Assembly (NCBI RefSeq): GCF_019139535.1
Contig: NZ_CP077073.1
Span: forward strand, 1,375,001 to 1,439,000
DNA: 64,000 bases
Source of the DNA: Pseudomonas muyukensis
Lineage (GTDB): Bacteria > Pseudomonadota > Gammaproteobacteria > Pseudomonadales > Pseudomonadaceae
Reading direction: 5' to 3'
Position 1 is the first letter of the stretch. The number at the start of each line of letters is the position of its first letter. This document shows, piece after piece, positions 37,098-47,254 of this stretch. Under the pieces are notes generated by a model, which worked only from the letters and a program-made list of their open reading frames with translations, was not told where the DNA came from and did no database searches. The position numbers and the translations under genes were made by a program.

Positions 37098-39017
37098 TCA
37101 GACGCGGAACTGGCTGACCAGCGTCTGCAGGTGGCCGCCCAGGCGCGCCAGCTCGACGCTGGAGGCGGCGGTCTCGTCGCTGGCTGCGGCGGTCTGTTCC
37201 GACACGTCGCGCACGTTGAGGATGCTGCGGCTGATCTCTTCGGCGACCGCGCTCTGCTGCTCGGCGGCGGCGGCGATCTGCTGGTTCATCGACTGGATGT
37301 TCGACACCGTGCGGGTGATGCTGTCCAGCGAATCGCCGGCCTTGCGCGCCAGTTCGACACTGCTGTCGGTCAGGCTGCGGCTGCCGTTCATCACTTCGGC
37401 CACCTGCTGGGTGCCGTTCTGCAGGCTGGCGATCAGCCCTTCGATCTCTTCGGTGGACTGCTGGGTACGCTGGGCCAGGCCACGCACCTCGTCGGCGACC
37501 ACGGCGAAGCCACGACCGGCCTCGCCGGCACGGGCCGCCTCGATGGCGGCGTTGAGCGCCAGCAGGTTGGTCTGCTCGGCCACCGACTTGATCACGTCCA
37601 TGACGCTGCCGATCTTCTGGCTTTCCTGCTGCAGCAGGGTCATGGCTTCGGTGGAACGGTGCACTTCGTGGGCCAGGCGCTCGATCTGGCCGATCGCCTC
37701 GGTGACCACCTTGTCGCCGCTGCGGGCTTCGTCGTCGGCATTGGTCGCGGCGTGGGAGGCCTGTTCGGCGTTGCGCGCGACTTCCTGCACGGTGGCGGCC
37801 ATCTCGTGCATGGCGGTGGCAACCTGGTCGGTCTCGACCTTCTGGCTGTTGGCGCCGGCGCTGGTCTGCTCGGTCACCGCCGACAGCTCCTCGGCCGCGC
37901 TGGCGATCTGGGTGACGCCGTCGCGGATGCCGGTGATCAGGTCACGCAAGGTGTTGCCCATGCGCGCGATGCCCTGTTGCAGCGCGCCCAGCTCGTCGCG
38001 GCGGGTGACGCGCAGGGTCTGGGTCAGGTCGCCGCTGGCAATCTTCTCCACCGCGTCCATGGTTTCGCGCAGCGGGCGGGTGATCTGGCGGGTGATGATG
38101 AGCGCGGCGAGCACGCCGACCAGCAGCGCCAGCAGGGTGGCGGTGGTTTGCAGGCTGCGGGCCTGGATGCTTTCGGCATCGCGACGTTCGATCTGGATCT
38201 GGTACAGCGCGTCGCTGCGCTTGACGATGTCGGCGCCTTGCACGGTCATCTCGGCACGGGCCACACCGATGGCGGCGGTGGCTTCACGGAACTGACGCAC
38301 CGCCTCGCGGTAGGCCAGCACGGCGCTTTCGAACTGCTGGATGCGCGAGGCTTCGGCCGGCAGTTGGCGCTTGAGGCTGTCGATTTCGCTCAGGGCGCTT
38401 TCCAGCTGGCGCAGGGCGGCCTGTTCGGCTTCTGGGGTGAGGTCGGCGATGTAGCTGCGCACGTCCAGGCGCACTTGCACCAGCTGCTGCTTGGCCTTGC
38501 TGATCAGCAGGTACTGGGCCAGGTGGGTGGCGTCGCTGTCCGGGCTGGACAGCACGGCGTTGCTGATCGCCTCGATGGCGTCGTTGGCGCGGGCGGCGGC
38601 CTGGTTCATCGCGTCACGGGCGACCAGGGTGGTCTTGTAGCCCTGGCGCATCTTTTCCAGCGAGACCCGGTATTCACTGATGCTCTGGCCCTGCTCGCGC
38701 AGCAGCTTGAGGTTCTCGGGGCTGGTGAAGCTGTTGACCAGGTGCTGTTGCTGGCTGCCGAAGGCGTCGAGCTTGGCCTGGACATTGGCCGCCGAGGCAT
38801 CGTCGCCGTTGGTCAGCATCCATTGCAGCCGCGCCACGCGCAGGTTGGTCAGGTCACTGTTGAGCTGGGTGATGTCGCTCATCCAGTTGCTGCGGTCGAT
38901 CAGGCTGCCCAGGCTGTTCCAGCCAGTCAGGGCCAGCAGGCCGGTCAGGACCAGGACCAGGCCGAAGCCCAGGCCGAGTTTAAGGTTGACGCTGATATTG
39001 GCGAACCAGCTGTTCAT
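37098..39017 (-). CDS. mcpS: HBM-domain methyl-accepting chemotaxis protein, McpS-like
   Basis: The 639-residue receptor has a transmembrane helix at about 12-33, a long all-helical periplasmic region (about 35-285) of the helical bimodular type, a second helix near 288-310 ([20 protein letters not shown]), a HAMP domain and a signalling domain. The hairpin tip is [20 protein letters not shown]. Length, domain type and position beside ggt agree with McpS of P. putida KT2440, which senses TCA-cycle acids. Arg60 and Arg63, in the region where McpS binds ligand, are present. Orthology is inferred from memory of that protein and is not computed here. Confidence 0.85.
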   Translation of the reverse strand: MNSWFANISVNLKLGLGFGLVLVLTGLLALTGWNSLGSLIDRSNWMSDITQLNSDLTNLRVARLQWMLTNGDDASAANVQAKLDAFGSQQQHLVNSFTSPENLKLLREQGQSISEYRVSLEKMRQGYKTTLVARDAMNQAAARANDAIEAISNAVLSSPDSDATHLAQYLLISKAKQQLVQVRLDVRSYIADLTPEAEQAALRQLESALSEIDSLKRQLPAEASRIQQFESAVLAYREAVRQFREATAAIGVARAEMTVQGADIVKRSDALYQIQIERRDAESIQARSLQTTATLLALLVGVLAALIITRQITRPLRETMDAVEKIASGDLTQTLRVTRRDELGALQQGIARMGNTLRDLITGIRDGVTQIASAAEELSAVTEQTSAGANSQKVETDQVATAMHEMAATVQEVARNAEQASHAATNADDEARSGDKVVTEAIGQIERLAHEVHRSTEAMTLLQQESQKIGSVMDVIKSVAEQTNLLALNAAIEAARAGEAGRGFAVVADEVRGLAQRTQQSTEEIEGLIASLQNGTQQVAEVMNGSRSLTDSSVELARKAGDSLDSITRTVSNIQSMNQQIAAAAEQQSAVAEEISRSILNVRDVSEQTAAASDETAASSVELARLGGHLQTLVSQFRV

Positions 39018-39181
39018 GCACGCTCTCCCAGAAAATGATTTCGCTCACTTGATCTCAATAGCTGGGCGTTGTTGTTGTCAGATAGCCCACAGATTTGTGT
39101 AGGACTTATCGGCAGGCCAGGGCGAAGCTGAAACGCTTTTTCAGCAAATTTGTAACTGGCTGAAATGCTTGGAATTTTAGC

Positions 39182-39260
39182 TGTAGGAGCCGGCTTGCCG
39201 GCGAACACCGGCAAGGAGCCAGCGCGTCGCCTGGGTTCGCCAGCAAGGCAGGCTCCTACG
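39182..39260. repeat. REPIN between chemoreceptor promoter and metallopeptidase 3' end
   Basis: TGTAGGAGCCGGCTTGCCGG at 39183 and TTCGCCAGCAAGGCAGGCTC at 39236 are facing REP units. The AT-rich stretch 39030-39175 before the chemoreceptor start probably holds its promoter; no gene is visible there. Confidence 0.82.
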
Positions 39261-39272
39261 GGTTGCAGGCCG

Positions 39273-40160
39273 TTAGAGGTTGCGCGCGGCGAAGGTGTCG
39301 CAGCTGTTCACATCACCGCTGCTCAAGCCTGCCTTGAACCAGCGTATCCGCTGCTGCGAGGTGCCATGGGTGAACGAGTCGGGCACTACCCGGCCCTGGC
39401 CCTGCTGTTGCAGGCGGTCATCGCCAATGGCGTTGGCGGCGTTCAGCGCCTCTTCCACATCGCCTGGTTCCAGCCAGTTCAGGCGCTTTTGCGCCTGGTA
39501 GGCCCAGACCCCGGCCAGGCAGTCGGCCTGCAATTCCTGGCGCACCAGCAAGCCATTGTCGCCCTCCATGCGCTGGCCGCCGCGCCGCGCGGCATCGACC
39601 TTGGCCGAGACACCCAGCAAGGTCTGCACGTGGTGGCCGATCTCGTGGGCGATCACGTAGGCCTGGGCGAAATCGCCAGCCGCCTTGAAGCGGGTTTCCA
39701 TCTCGCGGAAGAAGGTCATGTCCAGGTACACGCGCTGGTCGCCCGGGCAATAGAACGGCCCGACCGCCGAGGAGGCGAAGCCGCAGGCGGAGTTGACCTG
39801 GCCGCTGAACAGCACCAGCTTGGGATCGCGGTACTGTTTGCCGGCCTGGGCGAACAGGGCCTTCCAGGTGTCTTCGGTATCGCCGAGGATCGAGGCGACG
39901 AACTCGGCCTGCTCGTCGTTGGCCGGCGGCGTCTTGCCGCCCACCTGGGCCGGCGCTGTCTGTTGCTGCTCCATCTGCCCGGCGAGCTGGCCGAGAATCT
40001 GCAAAGGATCCTGTCCGGTCAGCCAGCCAATACCGACGATCAACAGGATGGCACCCAGGCCCAGGCCCTTGCCGCCACCGAAGCGCATGCCGCCGCCACC
40101 GCCGCCCTCGCCGCGGGCATCGACCACATTGTCGCTGCGTCGGCCTTTTCGCCATTCCAT
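39273..40160 (-). CDS. ypfJ: YpfJ-family neutral zinc metallopeptidase
   Basis: The 295-residue protein has a Gly-rich cytoplasmic N-terminus (residues 17-37), one transmembrane helix near 32-47 (GLGAILLIVGIGWL), and a domain with the zincin motif HEIGHH at 172-177. The family-typical FYCPGDQRVYLDMTFF and VSAKVDAARRGGQRMEGDNG are present. The domain is likely periplasmic. Physiological substrate is unknown. The gene is monocistronic and divergent from pcaH. Confidence 0.9.
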   Translation of the reverse strand: MEWRKGRRSDNVVDARGEGGGGGGMRFGGGKGLGLGAILLIVGIGWLTGQDPLQILGQLAGQMEQQQTAPAQVGGKTPPANDEQAEFVASILGDTEDTWKALFAQAGKQYRDPKLVLFSGQVNSACGFASSAVGPFYCPGDQRVYLDMTFFREMETRFKAAGDFAQAYVIAHEIGHHVQTLLGVSAKVDAARRGGQRMEGDNGLLVRQELQADCLAGVWAYQAQKRLNWLEPGDVEEALNAANAIGDDRLQQQGQGRVVPDSFTHGTSQQRIRWFKAGLSSGDVNSCDTFAARNL

Positions 40161-40237
40161 CGGGTGTTCTCCACTGTGTGAAACATGAGGTCAAAGATTA
40201 GTTCAGGGCCGACCTCAGTGTCAGCCCAGCGTGATTA

Positions 40238-40255
40238 CATAACCAAATGGTTATG
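40238..40255. promoter_or_regulatory. PcaQ-type operator upstream of pcaH
   Basis: CATAACCA-AA-TGGTTATG is a perfect 18-bp palindrome 105 bp before the pcaH start. It contains ATAACC-N4-GGTTAT, one base away from the ATAACC-N4-GGTTAA site described for the LysR regulator PcaQ of rhizobia, which activates protocatechuate genes. A LysR-family activator site is therefore likely. Confidence 0.65.
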
Positions 40256-40360
40256 CCTGTGACCGTGGAATTCAATATTCATCCCGCTGCGGCTGCCAGA
40301 AACTGCATGTCCGCCTGCCACGCCCAGGCGTTTTCATAATTCCAAAAAGAGGAAACCGGC

Positions 40361-41080
40361 ATGCCCGCCCAGGACACCCGCCGCTTCGTGATCCGTGATC
40401 GCAACTGGCACCCCAAGGCCCTGACCCCCGACTACAAGACCTCGGTGGCGCGCTCGCCGCGCCAGGCGCTGGTCAGCATCCCGCAGTCGATCAGCGAAAC
40501 CACCGGCCCCGACTTTTCTCACCTGCGCTTCGGTGAGCACGACCCTGACCTGCTGCTGAACTTCGCCCGCGGTGGCTTGCCGATCGGCGAGCGCATCATC
40601 GTCGCCGGGCGGGTGCTCGACCAGTACGGCAACCCAGTGCCGCACACCCTGGTGGAAATCTGGCAGGCCAACGCCGGTGGCCGCTACCGACACAAGAACG
40701 ACCGCTACCTGGCGCCGCTGGACCCGAACTTCGGTGGCGTTGGCCGTTGCCTGACCGACCGCGACGGCTACTACAGTTTCCGCACCATCAAGCCGGGCCC
40801 GTACCCATGGCGCAACGGCCCCAACGACTGGCGCCCGGCGCACATCCACTTCGGCATCAGCGGCCCGTCGATCGCCACCAAGCTGATCACCCAGCTGTAT
40901 TTTGAAGGTGACCCGCTGATCCCGATGTGCCCGATCGTCAAGTCGATCGCCAATCCCGAAGCCGTACAGCAGTTGATCGCCAAGCTCGACATGAGCCACG
41001 CCAACCCGATGGATTGCCTGGCGTACCGCTTCGACATCGTGCTGCGCGGCCAGCGCCAGACCCACTTCGAAAACCGCTGA
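40361..41080 (+). CDS. pcaH: Protocatechuate 3,4-dioxygenase beta subunit
   Basis: PcaGH opens the ring of protocatechuate between the hydroxyls to give 3-carboxy-cis,cis-muconate, the entry to the beta-ketoadipate pathway. The 239-residue beta subunit carries the nonheme Fe(III) ligands: Tyr109 (AGGRYRHKN), Tyr148 ([10 protein letters not shown]), His161 and His163 ([10 protein letters not shown]). All agree with the P. putida enzyme with an offset of one. The start ATG follows AGAGGAAACCGGC. pcaG begins 11 bp after the stop. Confidence 0.97.
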   Translation: MPAQDTRRFVIRDRNWHPKALTPDYKTSVARSPRQALVSIPQSISETTGPDFSHLRFGEHDPDLLLNFARGGLPIGERIIVAGRVLDQYGNPVPHTLVEIWQANAGGRYRHKNDRYLAPLDPNFGGVGRCLTDRDGYYSFRTIKPGPYPWRNGPNDWRPAHIHFGISGPSIATKLITQLYFEGDPLIPMCPIVKSIANPEAVQQLIAKLDMSHANPMDCLAYRFDIVLRGQRQTHFENR

Positions 41081-41091
41081 GGAGTACCGCC

Positions 41092-41697
41092 ATGCCTATC
41101 GAACTGCTGCCGGAAACCCCTTCGCAGACCGCCGGCCCCTACGTGCACATCGGCCTGGCCCTGGCGGCTGCCGGCAACCCGACCCGAGACCAGGAGATCT
41201 GGAATCGCCTGGCCAGGCCAGACGCCCCGGGCGAGCACATCCTGCTTATCGGCCAGGTGTATGACGGTAACGGTCACCTGGTGCGTGATTCGTTCCTGGA
41301 ACTGTGGCAGGCCGACGCTAACGGTGATTACCAGGATGCCTACAACCTGGAAAACGCCTTCAACAGCTTCGGCCGCACCGCCACCACCTTCGATGCCGGT
41401 GAGTGGACCGTGCACACGGTCAAGCCGGGTGTGGTGAACAATGCTGCGGGTGTGCAGATGGCGCCGCACATCAACATCAGCCTGTTTGCCCGGGGGATCA
41501 ACATCCACCTGCACACGCGCCTGTATTTCGATGACGAGGCCGAGGCCAATGCCAAGTGCCCGGTGCTCAACCTGATCGAGCAGCCGCAGCGGCGTGAGAC
41601 CTTGATCGCCAGGCGCTGCGAGGTGGAGGGGAAGACGGCGTATCGGTTCGATATCCGTATTCAGGGGGAAGGGGAGACGGTGTTCTTCGACTTCTGA
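41092..41697 (+). CDS. pcaG: Protocatechuate 3,4-dioxygenase alpha subunit
   Basis: The alpha subunit pairs with PcaH in the (alpha-beta-Fe)12 enzyme. The 201-residue product has the family start PIELLPETPSQTAGPYVHIG and the dioxygenase core HLVRDSFLELWQADANGDYQ. It lacks a complete iron-ligand set, as normal for alpha subunits. The ATG at 41092 follows GAGGAGTACCGC; open frame further upstream overlaps pcaH and is not used. The pair forms a two-gene operon ended by a GC-rich hairpin. Confidence 0.97.
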   Translation: MPIELLPETPSQTAGPYVHIGLALAAAGNPTRDQEIWNRLARPDAPGEHILLIGQVYDGNGHLVRDSFLELWQADANGDYQDAYNLENAFNSFGRTATTFDAGEWTVHTVKPGVVNNAAGVQMAPHINISLFARGINIHLHTRLYFDDEAEANAKCPVLNLIEQPQRRETLIARRCEVEGKTAYRFDIRIQGEGETVFFDF

Positions 41698-41704
41698 GCC
41701 CAGG

Positions 41705-41726
41705 CCCGCTCCGGGCGGAGCGGGTT
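41705..41726 (+). terminator. Hairpin after pcaG, probable terminator
   Basis: CCCGCTCC-GGGC-GGAGCGGG is a perfect 8-bp stem with a 4-nt loop. Only a short T-run follows, so it may work weakly or in both directions between the convergent pcaG and cupin genes. Confidence 0.6.
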
Positions 41727-41743
41727 GGGTTGCGCACGGCTGT

Positions 41744-42172
41744 TCAGCCTTTGACGGGTACCAGGTCGAACTTGTCGGCCTGGTACTGGAACAGCAGACA
41801 ATCCTCGGCGCTGGTGCAGCCGCTCTCGTGCACCTGCTTGGCCGGCAGTTTGTAGTAGGCGCCAGCTGGGAATTCGGTACGGGTGCCGTCGATCACGGCA
41901 TAGAACGTTCCTTTGACCACCAAGGTCGGTAGCGTTTGGCTGTGCTGGTGCAGCCCGTTGTCGGTGCCTTTCTTGAACTTCACGTAGGCCGAGTAGGGAC
42001 CCTGGCCGAAAATATCGCCCTCGACATTGGCGTAGCTGACCTTGCCCTGGGTACCCGCGACGTCCTGCCAGTGCAGTGCGGCGCTGTTGGGTACCGAGAT
42101 CAACGATTCGGCTTGAGCGTGAGCGGCCAGGGCAAGGGTACCCAGGGCAATGACGATTTGCAGTGCTTTCAT
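41744..42172 (-). CDS. Exported cupin-domain protein (DUF4437-like)
   Basis: The 142-residue precursor has a signal peptide (ALQIVIALGTLALAAHAQA, cleavage near residue 20) and a cupin barrel: DNGLHQHSQTLPTLVVKGTF with the metal-ligand His pair, then AGAYYKLPAKQVHESGCTSA. Two Cys near the end (CTSAEDC) could form a disulfide, fitting a periplasmic site. Family function is unknown. The ATG at 42172 sits at the signal peptide start; codons upstream are open but not signal-like. A LysR gene lies 106 bp upstream on the same strand. Confidence 0.85.
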   Translation of the reverse strand: MKALQIVIALGTLALAAHAQAESLISVPNSAALHWQDVAGTQGKVSYANVEGDIFGQGPYSAYVKFKKGTDNGLHQHSQTLPTLVVKGTFYAVIDGTRTEFPAGAYYKLPAKQVHESGCTSAEDCLLFQYQADKFDLVPVKG

Positions 42173-42278
42173 GGAAATGGCTCCTTCGCCAAACAATTCG
42201 AGTGGGCGAAGGTTAGGCAATCGTTCGGCGCACAGAAATACCATTTGCCACTCAAGATTTGTGCATTAATTGCACAAG

Positions 42279-43181
42279 TCAATGGCCCCAGCGTGGTGCC
42301 GCGTAGTAGCGCTGCACATAATCGAGGAAGGCCCGCACCTTTGGTGCCAGGTAGCGGCTTTGCGGGTAGACGGCGTGGAGCTTGCGCGCAGGCAGTTGCC
42401 AATCGACCAGCACCCGGACCAGCCTGCCATCGCCCAGTGCGTCCTGCACGATGAAGCGGTCGAAACTGGCGATACCCAGCCCGCCGATGGCCGCCGCGCG
42501 CAGGGCCATCGGTGAGTTGGCGCTGAGGCGCCGGGGCATCTGTATCTCTTGGCTCGCGGCGGCGCTGCTCAGGCGCAGCCGCTGTGGATGTTGCAGGTGG
42601 CTGTAGCCCAGCAGCGGATGACGGACCAGCGCCTCGGGGGTATCGGGTGCGCCGTGCCGCTCGAGGTAGGCGGGCGCGGCCACCAGCACCACTTCACTGG
42701 CGGCCAGATGGCGAGCGATCAGGCTGGAGTCGGGCAAATGATCGGTTACCCGCAAACAGACGTCGACGTCTTCCTCGAGTAGGTCGATGAAGCGGTCGGT
42801 GCAGTTGAGTTCGATGTGCAGGCCTGGGTGCTGCTCGACAAAGTCCGGTAACCAGCGGCCTAACTCCAGTTCGCCGAACGCGGTGGACACGCCCAGGCGC
42901 AAGGTGCCGGTGGGTTGCTGCTGGTGTTCCGACAACTCCAGCCTCATCGCCTGCATCTGTTCGAGGATTTGCACGCAGTGACGGTAGAACAGCAGCCCGG
43001 CTTCGGTCGGTTGCAGGCGACGGGTCGTGCGGTTGAGCAATTGCGTGCCCAGGTGGCGCTCGAGATTCTTGACCTGGCGTGACAGCACGGTGTGGGACAC
43101 GCCCGCCTGGTTGGCTGCGGCGCTGAAGCTGCCGAGGTCGACAACTCGGCGGAAGGTCTGCATGGCGCTCAGCTGATCCAT
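42279..43181 (-). CDS. LysR-family regulator
   Basis: The 300-residue product begins MDQLSAMQTFRRVVDLGSFS and has the LysR helix-turn-helix with VSHTVLSRQVKNLERHLGTQ, followed by LLNRTTRRLQPTEAG typical of the CrgA-like branch. It lies upstream of the exported cupin gene on the same strand, and may control it. It does not have the PcaQ N-terminus, so I do not assign it to the pcaHG palindrome. The start codon is the ATG at 43181; a longer open frame to 43370 is not supported. Confidence 0.87.
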   Translation of the reverse strand: MDQLSAMQTFRRVVDLGSFSAAANQAGVSHTVLSRQVKNLERHLGTQLLNRTTRRLQPTEAGLLFYRHCVQILEQMQAMRLELSEHQQQPTGTLRLGVSTAFGELELGRWLPDFVEQHPGLHIELNCTDRFIDLLEEDVDVCLRVTDHLPDSSLIARHLAASEVVLVAAPAYLERHGAPDTPEALVRHPLLGYSHLQHPQRLRLSSAAASQEIQMPRRLSANSPMALRAAAIGGLGIASFDRFIVQDALGDGRLVRVLVDWQLPARKLHAVYPQSRYLAPKVRAFLDYVQRYYAAPRWGH

Positions 43182-43237
43182 CGGGCATCGTTCCTTGCTG
43201 TGCACGGCAGGGGCCGGGTGGCCCCTGCGGATCATGG

Positions 43238-44323
43238 TCAGCGCCGAACCAGCAACACGCCGCTTTCCATGTGATGGGTATAGGGGAACTGGTCGAACAG
43301 TGCGCAACGTTCGACACGGTGGCTGTCCTGCAACTGGGCGATATTCTGCGCCAGGGTCTCGGGGTTGCACGAGATGTACAGGATGCGTTCGAAGCGCCGG
43401 GTCAGCTCGCAGGTGTCCGGGTCCATGCCGGCGCGCGGCGGGTCGACGAACACGGTGCCGAAGTCATAGGCCTTGAGGTCGATGCCTTCCAGGCGGCGGA
43501 ACGGGCGTACCTCGTTCAGTGCCTGGGTCAGCTCCTCGGCCGACAGGCGCACCAGGCGCACGTTGTCGATAGCGTTTTCGTCCAGGTTGTGCAGCGCGGC
43601 ATTGACCGAGGTCTTGCTGATCTCGGTCGCCAGTACCTGGCGCGCCCGAGTGGCCAGAGGCAAGGTGAAGTTGCCGTTGCCGCAGTACAGCTCCAGCAGG
43701 TCGTCGGCCCGCTCGCCCATGGCTTCGACGGCCCAGCCGAGCATCTTCTGGTTCACCGCGCCGTTGGGCTGGGTGAAGGCGCCCTCGGGTTGGCGGTAGC
43801 TGAAGGTGCGCCCGGCGATAGTCAGTTTTTCCACCGCGTAGTCACGCCCGATCACCACGCGCTTGCCCTTGGAGCGGCCGATCACGCTGACGCTCAGGTC
43901 GGCGGCCAGTTGCCGCGCGGCGGCTTCCCAGGCGTCGTCCAGCGGGCGGTGGTAGCACAGGGTGATCATCGCGTCGCCCGCCAGGGTGGTGAGGAACTCC
44001 ACCTGGAACAGGCGGTTGCTCAGGTCCTCGTTACCCTGCCAGGCGGCCTTCAGGCGCGGCATCAGCTCGTTGATGCGCTCGCTGGCGATGGGGAAATCAT
44101 CGATCAGGATCGCCTTGTGCTTTTCGCCCGGGGCGAACATCGCGTAGTGGCGTTGGCCGTCCTCGCGCCACAGGCGGAATTCGGCGCGCAGGCGGTAATG
44201 CGCGCGCGGCGAGTCGAACACCGCCGGCTCCGGGGCGCCGAACGGCGCCAGCAGCTCGCGCAAGCGGGCGACCTTGGCCGCCAGCTGGGCGTCATATTGC
44301 GTGGGGTCGAAGACGGCACTCAT
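43238..44323 (-). CDS. trmA: tRNA (uracil-54-C5)-methyltransferase
   Basis: TrmA methylates U54 in the T-loop of tRNAs with SAM. The 361-residue product has [20 protein letters not shown] at the start, the SAM-binding [15 protein letters not shown] near residue 210, the [18 protein letters not shown] segment, and the catalytic Cys in [15 protein letters not shown] near 318. The absence of the N-terminal TRAM domain of RlmD agrees with TrmA. Its start overlaps the stop of the upstream permease gene by 4 bp (44320-44323), an unusual coupling of tRNA modification with purine uptake. Confidence 0.95.
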   Translation of the reverse strand: MSAVFDPTQYDAQLAAKVARLRELLAPFGAPEPAVFDSPRAHYRLRAEFRLWREDGQRHYAMFAPGEKHKAILIDDFPIASERINELMPRLKAAWQGNEDLSNRLFQVEFLTTLAGDAMITLCYHRPLDDAWEAAARQLAADLSVSVIGRSKGKRVVIGRDYAVEKLTIAGRTFSYRQPEGAFTQPNGAVNQKMLGWAVEAMGERADDLLELYCGNGNFTLPLATRARQVLATEISKTSVNAALHNLDENAIDNVRLVRLSAEELTQALNEVRPFRRLEGIDLKAYDFGTVFVDPPRAGMDPDTCELTRRFERILYISCNPETLAQNIAQLQDSHRVERCALFDQFPYTHHMESGVLLVRR

Positions 44324-45615
44324 GCGGGGAACCAGCCCAACTTGATGACGAACAGGATGGACAGGATCACCAGCGCCGGGTTCAGGTCGTGGCGACGGCC
44401 GGAAATCAGCTTGATGGCGGTCCAGGCGATGAAGCCGAAGGCGATGCCGTTGGCGATCGAGTAGGTCAGCGGCATGGCCAGGGCGGTCACCACCACTGGC
44501 GCGGCTTCGGTGACGTCGTCCCAGTTGATTTCGGCCAGGCCCGAGGCCATCAGCACGGCGACGAACAGCAGCGCCGGGGCGGTGGCGAAGGCCGGCACGC
44601 TACCGGCCAGCGGGGCGAAGAACAGCGCCAGCAGGAACAGCGCGGCGACCACGATGGCGGTCAGGCCGGTGCGGCCACCGGCGCTGACGCCGGCTGCCGA
44701 TTCGATGTAGCTGGTGGTGGTCGAGGTGCCCAGCAGGGAGCCGGCCATGGCGGCGGTGCTGTCGGCGATCAGGGCGCGGCCCATCTTCGGCATGTGGCCG
44801 TCCTTGCCCATCAGGCCGGCGCGCTTGGCCACGCCGATCAGGGTGCCGGAGTTGTCGAACAGGTCGACGAACAGGAAGGCGAAGATCACGCTGATCAGGC
44901 CCACGTCCAGGGCGCCGGCGATGTCCAGCTGGAGGAAGGTCGGGGCCAGCGAAGGCGGCATCGAGACCACGCCGCCGAACGGGGTGACGCCCATCGCGAT
45001 CGAGGCCACGGTGACTGCCAGGATGCCGATCAGCACGGCGCCGCGGACCTTCAGCGACTCGAGGGCGACGATCAGGAAGAAGCCCAGGGTGGCGAGGATC
45101 GGCGCAGGCTGGCTGAGGTCGCCCAGGCCCACCAGGGTGGCCGGGTTATCGACGACGATGCCCGCGTTGTGCAGGGCGATCAGTGCCAGGAACAGGCCGA
45201 TACCGGCAGCGATGGCCGAACGCAGCGGCAACGGGATACTGTTCACGATCCATTCGCGGATACGGAAGATCGACAGCAGGAAGAACAGCACCGCGGAGAG
45301 GAACACCGCGCCCAGCGCCACTTGCCAGGTGTGGCCCATGTGCAGGACCACGGTGTAGGTGAAGAACGCGTTCAGGCCCATGCCCGGTGCCAGGGCGATC
45401 GGGTAGTTGGCGATGATGCCCATGGTCACCGAGCCGATGGCCGCGGCCAGGCAGGTGGCGACGAAGATCGCGCCCTTGTCCATGCCGGTCTCGCCGAGGA
45501 TGCTCGGGTTGACGAACAGGATGTAGGCCATGGCCAGGAAGGTGGTGACGCCCGCGAGTATCTCGGTGCGCACGTTGGTGTTGTGTGCTTTTAGTTGAAA
45601 CAGCCTTTCCAGCAT
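44320..45615 (-). CDS. NCS2-family purine permease (AzgA-like)
   Basis: The 431-residue inner-membrane protein has the AzgA subfamily pattern: start [20 protein letters not shown], then [54 protein letters not shown] and [20 protein letters not shown]. Members import adenine, guanine or hypoxanthine with protons. The ATG at 45615 gives the normal family start; the upstream open frame is not coding in character. The stop overlaps the trmA start. The 236-bp region upstream holds a T-rich stretch and a REP pair. Confidence 0.93.
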   Translation of the reverse strand: MLERLFQLKAHNTNVRTEILAGVTTFLAMAYILFVNPSILGETGMDKGAIFVATCLAAAIGSVTMGIIANYPIALAPGMGLNAFFTYTVVLHMGHTWQVALGAVFLSAVLFFLLSIFRIREWIVNSIPLPLRSAIAAGIGLFLALIALHNAGIVVDNPATLVGLGDLSQPAPILATLGFFLIVALESLKVRGAVLIGILAVTVASIAMGVTPFGGVVSMPPSLAPTFLQLDIAGALDVGLISVIFAFLFVDLFDNSGTLIGVAKRAGLMGKDGHMPKMGRALIADSTAAMAGSLLGTSTTTSYIESAAGVSAGGRTGLTAIVVAALFLLALFFAPLAGSVPAFATAPALLFVAVLMASGLAEINWDDVTEAAPVVVTALAMPLTYSIANGIAFGFIAWTAIKLISGRRHDLNPALVILSILFVIKLGWFPA

Positions 45616-45789
45616 GCCTGCTCCCAGGGCGCCCTCGCGCCGTGAATGTATCGACCCCATCAGCAAAGCACAGACCGTACCGGGGGCCGTGGTTTTGTGT
45701 GGGGCGGAAAAAAGCCGCGCATCATACCAGCATGCATGGCAGGGGCCTATGGCCATTGGGGCGGTCGGTCGAGTCAGGTGGGATGGCCG

Positions 45790-45844
45790 GGTTCGCCGGC
45801 AGGCCGGCGCCTACGTGACTTGCAGGAGCCGACTTGCCGGCGCA
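45790..45844. repeat. REPIN downstream of MFS gene
   Basis: TTCGCCGGCAGGCCGGCGCC at 45792 and the facing AGGAGCCGACTTGCCGGC at 45824 are degenerate REP units. They lie between the permease promoter region and the MFS 3' end. Confidence 0.7.
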
Positions 45845-45851
45845 CGGGCTG

Positions 45852-47072
45852 TCAGCCGTTGTGCATACGGTCCCGGTGAGTCAGGGTCGGGAACAGTTTC
45901 ATCCACACCCCGGTGACCACCAGCGTGCCGACCCCGCCGAGCACCACCGCCGGCACGGTGCCAAACCAGTGCGCGGTGACCCCCGACTCGAATTCGCCGA
46001 GCTGGTTCGAGGCGCCGATGAACAGCCCGTTCACCGCGCTGACCCGGCCGCGCATTTCGTCGGGGGTCTCCAACTGCACGAAGGCACCCCGGATGACCAT
46101 GCTGATCATGTCCGCCGCGCCCAGCACTACCAGCACCGCCAGGGAGAACCAGAACGAGGTCGACAGGCCGAAGGCGATGGTCGCCACGCCGAACACCCCC
46201 ACCGACGTGAACATGATCAGCCCGACCTTGCGCTCCACCGGGAAGCGCGCCAGCCACAGCGACATCAGCAAGGCGCCGACGGCTGGTGCCGAGCGCAGCA
46301 GGCCCAGGCCCCAGGCGCCGGTGAGCAGGATGTCCTTGGCGAACACTGGCAGCAGCGCGGTGGCGCCGCCCAGCAGCACGGCGAACAGGTCCAGGGAGAT
46401 GGCGCCGAAGATGTCCGGGCGGCTGCGGATGAAGCGGATGCCGGCCAGCAGCGACTCGAGATTGGCGCGGCCGCGTTGCGCCAGTTGCTGGCGGGCGTCG
46501 AGGCTCAGGGTCAGCAGGCAGGCGATGCCGTACAGCGCCACGGTCGGTCCGTACACCCAGGTGCTGCCGAAGGCGTAGAGAAAGCCGCCGATGGCCGGGG
46601 CGACGATGGTCGCCGCCTGCGATGCCGAAGCGGAAGCCGCCACGGCCCGTGGGAACAGGCCTGCGGGTACCACGTTGGGCAACAGTGCCTGGGTGGCCGG
46701 CATCTCGAACGAACGGGCGCTGCCGAGCAGGAAGGCCAGCACGAAGATCAGTTCGCGGGTGACATGGCCGCTGACGCTGCCCAGGGCCAGCGCCAGGGCA
46801 ATCAACGCCTGCAGGGTCTGGCACAGGGCGGCGACCTTGCGCCGGTCGTAGCGGTCGGCGACATGCCCGGTGTGCAGCATGAACAACACCCGGGGGGTAA
46901 ATTCGACCAGGCCCACCAGGCCCAGGTCGAGCACGTTGCCGGTCAACTGGTAGAGGTGCCAGCCGATGGCCACGGTGAGCATCTGGAAGCCGCTGGCGGT
47001 GAACACCCGGGCCATCCAGAACGCGACGAACGGGCGGTGGTGACGCAGTAATTGCGGGGCTGAATCGGACAT
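45852..47072 (-). CDS. MFS transporter (EntS/DHA3-like)
   Basis: The 406-residue protein has about eleven or twelve hydrophobic helices and MFS signatures: the motif-A counterpart GHVADRYDRRKVAAL near residue 72 and the segment VIRGAFVQLETPDEMRGRVS near 315. This last pattern is common in DHA3 exporters such as EntS. Substrates range from siderophores to drugs. The ATG at 47072 is chosen; an open frame reaches further into the cio promoter region but lacks likeness. It is divergent from cioA. Confidence 0.87.
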   Translation of the reverse strand: MSDSAPQLLRHHRPFVAFWMARVFTASGFQMLTVAIGWHLYQLTGNVLDLGLVGLVEFTPRVLFMLHTGHVADRYDRRKVAALCQTLQALIALALALGSVSGHVTRELIFVLAFLLGSARSFEMPATQALLPNVVPAGLFPRAVAASASASQAATIVAPAIGGFLYAFGSTWVYGPTVALYGIACLLTLSLDARQQLAQRGRANLESLLAGIRFIRSRPDIFGAISLDLFAVLLGGATALLPVFAKDILLTGAWGLGLLRSAPAVGALLMSLWLARFPVERKVGLIMFTSVGVFGVATIAFGLSTSFWFSLAVLVVLGAADMISMVIRGAFVQLETPDEMRGRVSAVNGLFIGASNQLGEFESGVTAHWFGTVPAVVLGGVGTLVVTGVWMKLFPTLTHRDRMHNG

Positions 47073-47254
47073 CGGTGGCCTGCAACCTCGGGAATAGAGG
47101 GGGCAGCAGCTTAACATCTGTTTGTAACATTTGGTTGCTGAAAGCGCGGTGGGACAGCGTTCCGGCCCCGGGTAAAGAGGGTGAGGCAACAGGTCACGCG
47201 GCAATCAACCACACATCCGAATGGGTCATTCGGGACTATGCTTCCAAACAGTCG

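Noticed and set aside
42279..43181. Assigning this LysR gene as PcaQ because it is near pcaHG
   Set aside because: Its N-terminus is of the CrgA-like type, it is on the far side of a cupin gene and is not divergent from pcaH.
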